Positions 6,738 to 13,268 of a stretch of 20,626 bases of DNA are shown one piece after another; within the stretch, counting starts at the first letter, position 1; each line of letters begins with the position of its first letter. The translations under genes were made by a program, and so were the position numbers. The notes below the pieces were generated by a model, which did no database searches, was not told the origin of the DNA, and saw nothing but the letters and a program-made list of their open reading frames with translations. This DNA comes from a virus: the IMG/VR virus record IMGVR_UViG_3300049893_002560, positions 1 to 20,626 of that record; one strand, 5' to 3'.

Positions 6738-7016
6738 TCAACATGCTGGGTGCTCAATTGTGTTGCCATCTTCATCCACTCTGGGATGGATTCCTGTGTC
6801 AACTTCACTTCCTGGGGGTGCATCATATAATCCCTTCTCCTGTGATGTTATGATTAATTCATCTAATTTTTGTCTCACCTTATCTATATCAGCTTGCAAC
6901 TCGGCTCGCTTCTGTTCCAATTTCTTTTCTTTGGAATGAAAAATGCGCTCCCAGTTATCTTCAAATTGTTTCTGGCTAACACTTAAAGGTCTTGGTGCAT
7001 CACCTTTACCATTCAT
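6738..7016 (-). CDS. Conserved phage protein with MNGKGD-PRPLSVSQ N-terminus
   Basis: 92-residue protein whose first 27 residues (M-N-G-K-G-D-A-P-R-P-L-S-V, then F-x-x-N-W-x-R-I-F) are a signature shared by small hypothetical proteins in many tailed phages. The middle (27-58) is a charged coiled-coil-like helix rich in Glu, Lys and Gln. The tail is acidic and ends in Cys. AGAGGATG precedes the start. The promoter at 7062-7091 drives it, followed by the two basic peptides. The family is familiar but its function is not known. Confidence 0.82.
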   Translation of the reverse strand: MNGKGDAPRPLSVSQKQFEDNWERIFHSKEKKLEQKRAELQADIDKVRQKLDELIITSQEKGLYDAPPGSEVDTGIHPRVDEDGNTIEHPAC

Positions 7017-7017
7017 A

Positions 7018-7257
7018 CTACATCCTCTTGATTAAATTATTCCAATTCACTTCGAATATGAAATATAACAACGTTTTAAGTACCATGTCAAGTAATGAAA
7101 TGTTCACACTAATTTGTAAATTTTTTGTCAACATCATGGAGAACACAAATGTCATCATCACAGAAAATCCACGATACAATATGGACTTCACAAACAACAC
7201 ACGATTGCTCATCCATCTACGACCCAGAGCCCATCGGATATAGGCAATAATTCTCAT
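7018..7257 (-). CDS. Small membrane protein, DUF2061-like
   Basis: 79-residue protein with two hydrophobic helices: about 30-43 (S-V-M-M-T-F-V-F-S-M-M-L) and about 53-71. Basic S-I-L-Y-R-G-F-S lies between the N-terminus and helix 1, and E-V-N-W-N follows helix 2. This arrangement resembles DUF2061 two-helix proteins. The start overlaps the PurA-like stop codon (ATGA) and GGAAGG precedes it, so it is translationally coupled. Function unknown; inner-membrane location predicted. Confidence 0.75.
   Translation of the reverse strand: MRIIAYIRWALGRRWMSNRVLFVKSILYRGFSVMMTFVFSMMLTKNLQISVNISLLDMVLKTLLYFIFEVNWNNLIKRM
7062..7091 (-). promoter_or_regulatory. Sigma70-type promoter for the 92-residue gene
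   Basis: On the minus strand, TTGACA (7091-7086) and TATATT (7067-7062) with an 18-base spacer, or TTATAT with 17. It lies inside the DUF2061-like gene, 46 bases before the next start codon. Confidence 0.75.
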
Positions 7258-8276
7258 ACGCCTTCCGGTGTTGTGGACCAGATGATGTCATGCAACTCGG
7301 AACGGTAATGCCAACGAATGGTATCCTCAACAAAGCTCTTGAATTGTGAAGCTGTATCAAGCATTGTTCGAGTTCCATTGAACACCACACCATATTTTCC
7401 TACTTGCTCCAAAACATCTATCTTGTTAATGATAAGATGTGTCACATCATTAATGTACATGGCTTGAATTACTCCGTCAAGATGTAACCATCGCACCTGG
7501 CGCTTTCTTCCAGTTGTGGCACCAAATTCTTGCCCCACTTCTTGTATCTTTTCAAAGATAGGAGAATCATCTGTGAAATGGGTTTTGAATCCTGAATAGG
7601 TCTCATATGCCTTCATGACACCATAGACATTTCTCCAGGTTCTGGGAGGAACACCATTCAACGCCACGGCACCAGAAGTGCAATGTGAGCTGGTGACATA
7701 GGGATAATCACCCCAATCAATGTCAATTTGAAATCCTTGAGCTCCTTCACACAACACATTCACCTCACGATTGTCACCATGAAAATATCTATAGGTGTCA
7801 ATCATGTCATAGGGAAGGTCCCAGCTGTTATATTTCAAAAAATTGGCGATGCGTGTGCCAGTTCTGGCATACTTGTCTCGGTAGGTGGGACCAATGCCTT
7901 GGCGTGTGGTACCAATCTTCGTGTCATCACTATCTTCCCGAATATGTTCTTCTGTGGTGACATGGCATCTTCCATCAATCATGATGGGAGCTTGAAACCC
8001 GAGATGCTTTAACATATCAATTTCATCACGAAGTTTCGGAAGATTCACCACACACCCCACGCCAATGATGCTGGGAATGCCATAGAACACACCCACAGGC
8101 ACTTGATGAGTTACCACCTTTTGTCCTTGGTGGTAAATGGTATGCCCGGCATTGGCACCGCCGTTATATCGAAGCACGGCATCATATTTGTTTTGTTTGG
8201 CTAACCAATGTGACACCTTGCCCTTGCCTGTGTCACCTGCCTGAAGATCCACCACAATGTCGGCATATCGAATCAT
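7254..8276 (-). CDS. Adenylosuccinate synthetase family (PurA/PurZ-like)
   Basis: 340-residue GTPase-fold ligase that joins aspartate to a purine nucleotide. Visible sites: P-loop A-G-D-T-G-K-G-K with Asp15, N-A-G-H-T with His45, I-G-T-T-R-Q-G-I-G-P (121-130) binding the nucleotide, Y-P-Y-V-T-S-S (191-197), the aspartate loop A-T-T-G-R-K-R (253-259), N-K-I-D, and a C-terminal I-I-W-S-T-T-P. It is about 90 residues shorter than E. coli PurA, the size of archaeal PurA and of phage PurZ. PurZ makes 2-aminoadenine precursors from dGMP. As I recall, PurZ replaces the catalytic Asp with Ser; here Asp is kept but the next Glu has become Thr. Substrate (IMP or dGMP) is therefore open. It is co-transcribed with the DksA-like gene upstream and the DUF2061-like gene downstream. 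Confidence 0.9.
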   Translation of the reverse strand: MIRYADIVVDLQAGDTGKGKVSHWLAKQNKYDAVLRYNGGANAGHTIYHQGQKVVTHQVPVGVFYGIPSIIGVGCVVNLPKLRDEIDMLKHLGFQAPIMIDGRCHVTTEEHIREDSDDTKIGTTRQGIGPTYRDKYARTGTRIANFLKYNSWDLPYDMIDTYRYFHGDNREVNVLCEGAQGFQIDIDWGDYPYVTSSHCTSGAVALNGVPPRTWRNVYGVMKAYETYSGFKTHFTDDSPIFEKIQEVGQEFGATTGRKRQVRWLHLDGVIQAMYINDVTHLIINKIDVLEQVGKYGVVFNGTRTMLDTASQFKSFVEDTIRWHYRSELHDIIWSTTPEGV

Positions 8277-8280
8277 AATA

Positions 8281-8493
8281 TCATCTTCCCCGATTCACGA
8301 AACGTGTTAGTGTATGTACAGCTTCTTTGTTCTCAGGACGGACAAACACCACACGCCCTGCCGTTTTATGGTCATACACCATGGCGCCCACATATTTCTG
8401 CACACCTGAGCAACTCACGCATGTTTGTGTATCAGGTAGCACTTCCAATCTGGATTCTGGAATAAAAGCCTTACACCGAGCACAAGTTCGCAT
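8281..8493 (-). CDS. DksA/TraR-type zinc finger protein
   Basis: 70-residue protein with C-A-R-C near the start, the signature I-P-E-S-R-L-E-V-L-P, and C-V-S-C about 20 residues later. This is the C4 zinc finger of DksA/TraR, proteins that bind the RNA polymerase secondary channel. The coiled coil with acidic tip that normally precedes the finger is missing, so polymerase binding of the usual kind is doubtful. ATG 8493 is chosen because GGAG lies 6 bases upstream; an ATG 12 bases earlier lacks a site. Its own promoter is at 8523-8551 and it precedes the PurA-like gene by 4 bases. Confidence 0.78.
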   Translation of the reverse strand: MRTCARCKAFIPESRLEVLPDTQTCVSCSGVQKYVGAMVYDHKTAGRVVFVRPENKEAVHTLTRFVNRGR

Positions 8494-8522
8494 ATATTTC
8501 TCCATGACAAAGAATACTAGTA

Positions 8523-8551
8523 ATGTTACTTCACTTCAGTGGAATTGTCAA
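8523..8551 (-). promoter_or_regulatory. Sigma70-type promoter for the DksA-like/PurA-like operon
   Basis: On the minus strand, TTGACA (8551-8546), a 17-base spacer and TAACAT (8528-8523). It is embedded in the last codons of the upstream 363-residue gene. Confidence 0.75.
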
Positions 8552-9617
8552 GTGTTTTAATGTTTTTTGCGTTACCACCCAGCAACTTGATGGGCATGAT
8601 GCTGACACGAACATCAGCATAATTTTTTCCATTACTGGTGAATCTTCTACCAGCACGATATGTGGCACCCAGCACAGCTTGATAAGGACCAGATTTGAAA
8701 TGTGAAATGTCTGGTGAAAACGAGGAGGCTGCAGCAGAAAATGTTAATGAATGCATGGCACCTTGTGGGCGTAGTACAGGATTGCCTTGTGCAATCATTT
8801 GAATGTTATCCAACGTGTACACACCACGAGGAAATTCTGGTCCATACACGGCACGTCCAATCAACACATCATCCTGGATGTTCATGTAGAAACGTTCACG
8901 ATTGTTCAACACACGGTCATGCACTTTTGCCAAGCGAGCCAGAAATTCCAACACTTCTGGGTGTTCAGAAATGGATCCAGGCATTTTGCCATCGGCATCT
9001 GGTGTGATACCACCATATTGTTGGAAGCCACTGGCATCATTTCCCAGTTTATGAGAAAGATAATACACTTCTTCAAACTTTTTTCTTTGAGCATTATATG
9101 CCACCAAGGCAATGTCCGCCTTGGGTGTGCCATCCACTTTGTTGGCACCATAAATGTTGTGCAACAATTTGCCATTCACATTCATGGTGATGGGTGTTTC
9201 CAAATGTGCAATATATTGATTGATGTCTTGCAACACCATGTATTCACCACGTTCTGCCGCTGTGGGTGTATACAACTTATATGAAGCATCCAAATGATGC
9301 ATGCGATATAACAAGCCATGCACTGCTTCTCCCACCGGGAGTTGTGTGACACCTCCACCTCCACGTCCTCCAAATTCCGAGGTTTTTGCCAGCTCGGAAA
9401 ACATGAGATGCTGTCCGGTTTTCGTGATTAATGGAGTTTTCACCAAGGTGCGAGCATCACGCTTCTTCACCAGCTCCAGAATATGATGTTGCATCAGCAA
9501 CACCACCTTGGTGTTTTTCGTGGTGGTGAAAGGAGATTCCGTGGTGTATTTTTCCAGAAATTTGTTTACACGATAATCGTATTTAAACAATTCAGCTGGA
9601 CGTAAATCTGATGCCAT
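8526..9617 (-). CDS. Conserved hypothetical protein, possible PD-(D/E)XK-like fold
   Basis: 363-residue cytoplasmic protein with no signal or membrane segment. Residues 81-90 hold a Gly-rich loop, E-F-G-G-R-G-G-G-G-V. Residues about 166-205 read K-A-D-I-A-L-V-A-Y, then V-Y-Y-L-S-H-K, then F-Q-Q-Y-G-G-I. An Asp, a hydrophobic strand and S-x-K resemble the core of some restriction-type nucleases, but the central Glu is absent. That makes enzyme activity uncertain; a structural or DNA-binding role is equally open. It overlaps the downstream end of the 209-residue gene (TAATG), so the two are coupled. Existence of the gene is secure; function is not. Confidence 0.72.
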   Translation of the reverse strand: MASDLRPAELFKYDYRVNKFLEKYTTESPFTTTKNTKVVLLMQHHILELVKKRDARTLVKTPLITKTGQHLMFSELAKTSEFGGRGGGGVTQLPVGEAVHGLLYRMHHLDASYKLYTPTAAERGEYMVLQDINQYIAHLETPITMNVNGKLLHNIYGANKVDGTPKADIALVAYNAQRKKFEEVYYLSHKLGNDASGFQQYGGITPDADGKMPGSISEHPEVLEFLARLAKVHDRVLNNRERFYMNIQDDVLIGRAVYGPEFPRGVYTLDNIQMIAQGNPVLRPQGAMHSLTFSAAASSFSPDISHFKSGPYQAVLGATYRAGRRFTSNGKNYADVRVSIMPIKLLGGNAKNIKTLDNSTEVK

Positions 9618-10246
9618 TACTCATCCCGGATGATGTCATAATAGAAATGATTGCTATCTTCCGTGGAATATTTAGGGGAATTTTCCACCCGATATGTATT
9701 ATGATTAATCAACCTGTGCACCACCAAGTCTTTCTTCACCGTGAAACTCGGGTCAAAGAAACGCATTCTGTTGTTGGGTTGTATGGCATAATGGCCGGAA
9801 TCCAGCTTGATGACATGACCACATTTATGATTGTCAGGTGTCTCGGCATATCCATAACGCAGCTCGGAGTAATCTCCCTGAGCCCAATCTATCGTGAACA
9901 AATATTCTCCAGCATGTTTCACGTTATCCCTGTCATAATAGACACAGGTTAATCCACTCAAAGCAGCAAACGTGGTGACAGCAACGTTGTAGCTGAAAGA
10001 GTTCCAGAGTTGCAGTTGTTCCAAGGGTCGTGGCTCGCAGTGCTTCCAACACAAGGCACTCACCGGAACACCCCACCAAACGCCCCCATCTTCCATCAGG
10101 ATGTTGAACAACGTGGCTTCCCCAGGACGACTAATAATGGCAAACGCCAAACACGGGTAAAACTCCCCGTGTCCGCGCTCATGATTTTGTAGATATTCTC
10201 CCCGGACGAAACAACTCATCACAGGAATGTTGGCATTTAAATACAT
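9617..10246 (-). CDS. Conserved hypothetical phage protein, 209 residues
   Basis: 209-residue soluble protein beginning M-Y-L-N-A-N-I-P-V. It is rich in aromatic residues (L-W-N-S-F-S-Y, Y-L-F-T-I-D-W-A) and has a C-G-H-V-I-K-L-D-S-G-H-Y-A-I-Q-P-N-N-R-M block near residue 140. It resembles hypothetical proteins of marine T4-like phages that I recall, but no characterised function is known to me. It starts directly after the 59-residue gene's stop codon (TAAATG) with GGAGGAG inside that gene, and its own stop overlaps the next start. It is thus the middle member of a tight cluster. Confidence 0.75.
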   Translation of the reverse strand: MYLNANIPVMSCFVRGEYLQNHERGHGEFYPCLAFAIISRPGEATLFNILMEDGGVWWGVPVSALCWKHCEPRPLEQLQLWNSFSYNVAVTTFAALSGLTCVYYDRDNVKHAGEYLFTIDWAQGDYSELRYGYAETPDNHKCGHVIKLDSGHYAIQPNNRMRFFDPSFTVKKDLVVHRLINHNTYRVENSPKYSTEDSNHFYYDIIRDE

Positions 10247-10426
10247 TTACTGTTTCATCTCCTCCACTAGATCCCGACGAATCACGGCGCTGTTGCCCAT
10301 CACTTTCTTGGCTTCATAGTATCCATACGTTCGCGCCTGTTTCACAGAGTTGGCGTACACCACTGTACTATACTTATAATGGTTGCAAAACGCCGTGTAA
10401 ACATAGCTTTTTCGTTGATTTCTCAT
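10247..10426 (-). CDS. Small basic hypothetical protein, 59 residues
   Basis: 59-residue protein M-R-N-Q-R-K-S-Y-V-Y, with many Tyr, Lys and Arg residues and the segment A-K-K-V-M-G-N-S-A-V-I-R-R-D near the C-terminus. TAGGAG lies 8 bases before the ATG. Its stop codon abuts the start of the 209-residue gene. Not recognised; the ribosome site and tight spacing make it a real gene. Confidence 0.75.
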   Translation of the reverse strand: MRNQRKSYVYTAFCNHYKYSTVVYANSVKQARTYGYYEAKKVMGNSAVIRRDLVEEMKQ

Positions 10427-10429
10427 GTA

Positions 10430-10612
10430 TCACACTCCTAGAAGATATCGAACAATGATGAAAAGCATCATGAAAATGCTAAGACAAGCAATCATGAAAG
10501 ATAGGATTCCCGTGAAAGCAATGAATCTGGGAGAAAATCGGTCAGAATGAAACACAGACAAGGGAAATAGTAAGATGCCTGTCAGGAATAGTAGAAATGT
10601 GGTGGGAGCCAT
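10430..10612 (-). CDS. Small two-helix membrane protein, 60 residues
   Basis: 60-residue protein with two hydrophobic segments (about 4-21 and 32-56) joined by a short basic loop (H-S-D-R-F-S-P-R-F). Inner-membrane insertion is predicted. A small two-helix protein could be a holin or antiholin, but it is not next to the amidase and nothing else supports that. There is no ribosome site before the ATG; its end lies just before the ribosome site of the next gene. Moderate confidence as a gene. Confidence 0.5.
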   Translation of the reverse strand: MAPTTFLLFLTGILLFPLSVFHSDRFSPRFIAFTGILSFMIACLSIFMMLFIIVRYLLGV

Positions 10613-10782
10613 TGGAAAAGTATAGAAATGGAAAAATTGCGCAGAAAAATTTTTTAATAGAGAATTCTAGAAAATCTGGGAGAATTCCATGGTCAGGTAT
10701 AAAGAAGCAATGTGTATATGGGGGGTTTATGTCGTCCTCATGACCAAACCCGACTAGAGATTTCCATAGTCGGGTTATAGCC
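10613..10782. other. Intergenic region between the GC-rich block and the left block
   Basis: 170 bases without a gene. It holds a 10-bp inverted repeat (10747-10776), two copies of GAGAATTC about 30 bases apart (10660-10700), and an A/T-rich stretch before the membrane-protein gene. I see no convincing sigma70 promoter, though one is expected for the genes downstream. Confidence 0.6.
10747..10776 (-). terminator. Hairpin after the coiled-coil gene, probable terminator
   Basis: A perfect 10-bp inverted repeat, AACCCGACTA with TAGTCGGGTT, around a 10-base loop. It starts 7 bases past the stop codon of the 51-residue gene. No T-run follows, so termination by this hairpin alone is uncertain. Confidence 0.5.
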
Positions 10783-10938
10783 CTACCTGGTGTTCAGGGT
10801 CCTAGGATCCTTCTCTAGCGCCTTGATGAGCTGTTGCTCTAGACGAAGAATCTCCTCCACAATCTCGGAGCGCTGCTCGTCCAACTCCTTCATCCGTTCT
10901 TGCAGCAGCTCCAGTTTCAGCACATCTAGTTTCCGCAT
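10783..10938 (-). CDS. Small coiled-coil protein, 51 residues
   Basis: 51-residue protein M-R-K-L-D-V-L-K-L-E, with regularly spaced Leu and Ile and dense Glu, Lys and Arg over residues 4-42: a clear single coiled-coil helix. Its ribosome site AAGGAG lies within the last codons of the AAA+ gene, so it is co-transcribed with it and may be its partner or an oligomerisation peptide (inference). A hairpin follows it. Not recognised by name. Confidence 0.72.
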   Translation of the reverse strand: MRKLDVLKLELLQERMKELDEQRSEIVEEILRLEQQLIKALEKDPRTLNTR

Positions 10939-10948
10939 TGTGTTCTCC

Positions 10949-11785
10949 TTATCGGCAGAGTAGAATACGAGACATCCTGGACCAATCCTCGGGATGCGAC
11001 TTCACGAGCTGGCACACCTTCATGGCGGTACGCAGAGAAAACTCGCGGAGCTCGTCACGGTTCGATTTCAGGAACTCCAGAATCTCCCGACCCTTGGATG
11101 CAGTGATGCCCTCACGCTCAAACATCTTACCAGTGGTGGCGATATGCTCCACCCAGAGGGAGATGGCCTGCCTATCATGGAGACGGAGATCCAGATACAA
11201 ACTGCGAGACATCAGCGCCTCGAAATGTGCCACATACTTGCTCCCACCAGCATCCACATACTTCTGGAAATCCAGGTTGCTGATGAAAATGAAACTCCCA
11301 TGGAAATCGTAGGCCTGCGGGACGTCATCCTGGCGAAGCGTGGCGGAATCCTTCAACCATGACACGCGCCGGATCGCCGAGCTGTCGCAGAGCGCCTTCA
11401 GGATGTTGAGCGCATCCTCGTCGGTGAAGATGGAGTCGGCGTCATCCAGAACAATCACGGACCCAGGCTTGCGCATCCGGTAGCCGAGCTTGTAGAGCTC
11501 CACGGCGCTGAGCGCACCCTTCACCGTCTCGCGCCGCTGCTCAGGAATCTTCTCCAGAATGCTGGTCACGGTGTGAGTCTTACCCACGCCCGGGGCACCT
11601 GTCACCACCATGCTCCGAATGTTGCTAGAAATGGCGCCATGCGTGAGCTTGCCCAGCATATCGAAGCGATCCTTGAGGTCAGTAAGCACCTCGATATCGG
11701 TACGCGCCTTGACAGTAGCCTTGGCGGCACGTTCCGCGAGCATAGCCTTGCTAGGACGACCACGGCGCTTAATCTGCAGAGACAT
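10949..11785 (-). CDS. AAA+ ATPase with N-terminal AT-hook-like motif
   Basis: 278-residue AAA+ protein. Residues 7-12 (R-R-G-R-P-S) look like an AT hook for DNA binding. Walker A is G-A-P-G-V-G-K-T (63-70), Walker B V-I-V-L-D-D-A-D (110-117), and a sensor I strand F-I-F-I-S-N ends at Asn170. A possible arginine finger follows (S-R-S, about 193-195). The arrangement resembles replication loader or DnaA/DnaC-like ATPases, but no target is evident. The start has AAGGAT; its own promoter is at 11814-11842. The gene is visibly GC-richer than those left of 10600, like the block it begins. Confidence 0.85.
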   Translation of the reverse strand: MSLQIKRRGRPSKAMLAERAAKATVKARTDIEVLTDLKDRFDMLGKLTHGAISSNIRSMVVTGAPGVGKTHTVTSILEKIPEQRRETVKGALSAVELYKLGYRMRKPGSVIVLDDADSIFTDEDALNILKALCDSSAIRRVSWLKDSATLRQDDVPQAYDFHGSFIFISNLDFQKYVDAGGSKYVAHFEALMSRSLYLDLRLHDRQAISLWVEHIATTGKMFEREGITASKGREILEFLKSNRDELREFSLRTAMKVCQLVKSHPEDWSRMSRILLCR

Positions 11786-11813
11786 TTGCTATCCTTGTTT
11801 TGGAGTGTCTTTG

Positions 11814-11842
11814 AAACTAATGGAAAATGGTCAGGAAGTCAA
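11814..11842 (-). promoter_or_regulatory. Sigma70-type promoter for the AAA+ gene
   Basis: On the minus strand, TTGACT (11842-11837), a 17-base spacer and TAGTTT (11819-11814). It lies 28 bases upstream of the start codon, right after the hairpin that follows the GP88-like gene. Confidence 0.7.
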
Positions 11843-11843
11843 T

Positions 11844-11872
11844 AGCGACAGCATCACGACAGTGGTGTCGCT
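11844..11872 (-). repeat. Inverted repeat after the GP88-like gene, possible terminator
   Basis: AGCGACA pairs with TGTCGCT around a 15-base loop, directly overlapping the stop codon. It lacks a T-run, so it may be a weak terminator or an operator next to the AAA+ promoter. Confidence 0.45.
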
Positions 11873-12594
11873 TATGCCGCCCGGGTCAGCGACACCAGAT
11901 CCGACACGGCACCCGACACCACGAACCCAGAGGCATCCTTTTTCGCCTTGCCGTTCGCCTTCAGGCCCACGATAACAAAGCTGGGGTCCAGGAATCGGAG
12001 ATCCGTCTCCGTCCCATCCACCACGGTGATGCCCATATACTTGTCGGGAATGGTGTCGAACACCACCGCCACATTCATTTGCGACATCATCCGAATGGTG
12101 TCCATGTGGTTCACCTCGGAGCGGCTGAAGGTGAGGTGATAGTTGCTGGGAATGAAATTGCGATTGGTGAGCTTGGTGTAATCGTAAAACTGCGTGGTCG
12201 GGAACGCCTCCATCACGTTCCGATACTCCACCCCATCCTTCACCACGGCATACTGCTCCCAGCGAATGTCGCTGGTGCCATTCAGGCGAAACACCGCCTT
12301 CAGCCCCGCCTTCTGGCTCTTGCGAATGGCGGCACCAATCTCCTTGACCAGCTGAGCCATGAACGCCTTGCGATCCTCGAAAAAGTAGCGGGTCTTGGCG
12401 ATACGCGCCGCCTGAACGTTGCTGAACCTGCCCATCCCGCTCAGGTTCAGGCACGCCTCAGCACAACCCGGGGACGCCATGGGGCAGACCTGATAACCCG
12501 ACAGGGTGCTCGGCGCCAGGTGCATGATATAGGTCTGGTAGCCGTACTTCTCGCCCTTCATGGTCTTGGTGTTGGCAATTCCCAAAAGCTTCAC
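11872..12594 (-). CDS. GP88-like conserved phage protein
   Basis: 240-residue protein with a Cys cluster near residues 37-48 (C-P-M-A-S-P-G-C-A-E-A-C-L) followed by G-R-F-S-N-V-Q-A-A-R-I-A-K-T-R-Y-F-F. This combination marks a phage family I recall as gene product 88 (Pfam GP88); that name is from memory. Three closely spaced cysteines suggest a metal or iron-sulfur site. Function unknown. The start is GTG at 12594, chosen because GGAGA lies 6 bases upstream and the leader matches those of the neighbouring operons. Its promoter is at 12622-12649. Confidence 0.75.
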   Translation of the reverse strand: MKLLGIANTKTMKGEKYGYQTYIMHLAPSTLSGYQVCPMASPGCAEACLNLSGMGRFSNVQAARIAKTRYFFEDRKAFMAQLVKEIGAAIRKSQKAGLKAVFRLNGTSDIRWEQYAVVKDGVEYRNVMEAFPTTQFYDYTKLTNRNFIPSNYHLTFSRSEVNHMDTIRMMSQMNVAVVFDTIPDKYMGITVVDGTETDLRFLDPSFVIVGLKANGKAKKDASGFVVSGAVSDLVSLTRAA

Positions 12595-12621
12595 AGCGTC
12601 TCCTTGAGTGTTATGCTATGC

Positions 12622-12649
12622 AATTTAATGGTTTTTCACCATTTGTCAA
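12622..12649 (-). promoter_or_regulatory. Sigma70-type promoter for the GP88-like gene
   Basis: On the minus strand, TTGACA (12649-12644), a 16-base spacer and TAAATT (12627-12622). The spacer holds a small hairpin (AATGGT/ACCATT). The leader downstream, from the -10 box to ACTCAAGGAGAC, is shared with the promoters at 14547 and 14826. Confidence 0.72.
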
Positions 12650-12656
12650 GCACCGC

Positions 12657-12681
12657 TAAGTGCTTGTAAATCAACAACTTA
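12657..12681 (+). repeat. 25-base inverted-repeat element, copy A
   Basis: Plus strand: TAAGTGCTTG, then TAAATCAACAACTTA. It is flanked by CGC/GCG, giving perfect 8-bp outer arms (12654-12661 with 12677-12684). It overlaps the stop codon of the 55-residue gene and ends 4 bases before the next -35 box. Copies also occur at 14886-14910 and 19487-19511. Confidence 0.75.
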
Positions 12682-12846
12682 GCGCCCCAGCATCTCCATC
12701 ATATGCAGCTTTGCCAGACGCTGCGCCTTGTATTTCTCCTTGGACATCTTATGATCCCGGCGCTTGTTCCGCTCCCACTTGTCAAACTCCTCCTTGGCTT
12801 CCTTCATGGCCTGCCGATACTCCTCACCCTCGTAAATACCTTGCAT
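12679..12846 (-). CDS. Small charged hypothetical protein, 55 residues
   Basis: 55-residue, highly charged, helical protein M-Q-G-I-Y-E-G-E-E-Y with an E-E-F-D-K-W-E-R-N-K-R-R core. ATG 12846 is chosen because GGAGG precedes it and because it follows the stop codon of the 65-residue gene directly (TAACATG). It is the last gene of the eight-gene operon that starts at 14519. No function recognised. Confidence 0.72.
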   Translation of the reverse strand: MQGIYEGEEYRQAMKEAKEEFDKWERNKRRDHKMSKEKYKAQRLAKLHMMEMLGR

Positions 12847-12847
12847 G

Positions 12848-13045
12848 TTAGTTCGCCTCCGCGAAATCGGTTTGCTCCTTGATGTATCGCACATGGTCCT
12901 GGTTCGTCTCCACCTTGTTGACCCAGACGCCGAACGTCTCCTCGTTGGACAGATCCAGCAGCTCAGGCCAATCCCAATAGTCGGGACCTGAATCCATGTC
13001 GCTCATGGTGGTGTATTCAATGGTGATGCGATAGGTCTTGGCCAT
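12848..13045 (-). CDS. Small acidic hypothetical protein, 65 residues
   Basis: 65-residue acidic protein M-A-K-T-Y-R-I-T-I-E-Y, probably one beta strand pair and a helix, with a W-D-W-P-E-L-L-D segment. AAGGAG lies 7 bases before the ATG. It starts 2 bases downstream of the 73-residue gene. Not recognised. Confidence 0.75.
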   Translation of the reverse strand: MAKTYRITIEYTTMSDMDSGPDYWDWPELLDLSNEETFGVWVNKVETNQDHVRYIKEQTDFAEAN

Positions 13046-13046
13046 T

Positions 13047-13268
13047 TTACTTCTCCTTGATGGTGGGAAACATTACATCCTCGATAATATCCGGCGCATA
13101 CTCAGCAACCTGCGATTCCAGCTGAATATCGTTCAGCTCATGCAACTCCTCGTCCAGCTTTTCATACATAAACTGGCACAGCTCTGCCAGGGACATATTA
13201 TCCATGACCCGGTGGATGTAGGCGTCGGTGATGGCCTTGCGTTCCGCGTCCGTGAAATGCTGATCCAT
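13047..13268 (-). CDS. Small acidic protein, tandem paralogue 2
   Basis: 73-residue acidic helical protein. Its core (A-Y-I-H-R-V-M, then Y-E-K-L-D-E-E-L, then L-E-S-Q-V) aligns over about 45 residues with the gene just upstream (13268-13474), so the pair arose by tandem duplication. GGAGAA precedes the start, which overlaps the upstream stop codon (TAATG). Function unknown; acidic helical phage proteins of this size often bind host factors, but that is only a guess here. Confidence 0.75.
   Translation of the reverse strand: MDQHFTDAERKAITDAYIHRVMDNMSLAELCQFMYEKLDEELHELNDIQLESQVAEYAPDIIEDVMFPTIKEK

Noticed and set aside
7254-8276. Claim that this is a proven 2-aminoadenine (Z) genome phage
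   Set aside because: The P-loop keeps the catalytic Asp of PurA, and no datZ, mazZ or special polymerase is in the window.
8787-9284. Plus-strand open frame of 165 codons
   Set aside because: Antisense to the 363-residue gene, Cys/His-rich shadow composition, no ribosome site or promoter.
10430-10612. Two-helix membrane protein as the holin
   Set aside because: Size fits, but it is far from the amidase, lacks a ribosome site, and other small membrane proteins in the window are equally possible.
11831-12454. Long open frame of about 207 codons overlapping the GP88-like gene on the same strand
   Set aside because: It is a frame-shifted shadow of a GC-rich gene, with a low-complexity Gly/Gln/Arg product and no ribosome site; the GP88-like frame has a recognisable Cys motif, leader and promoter.
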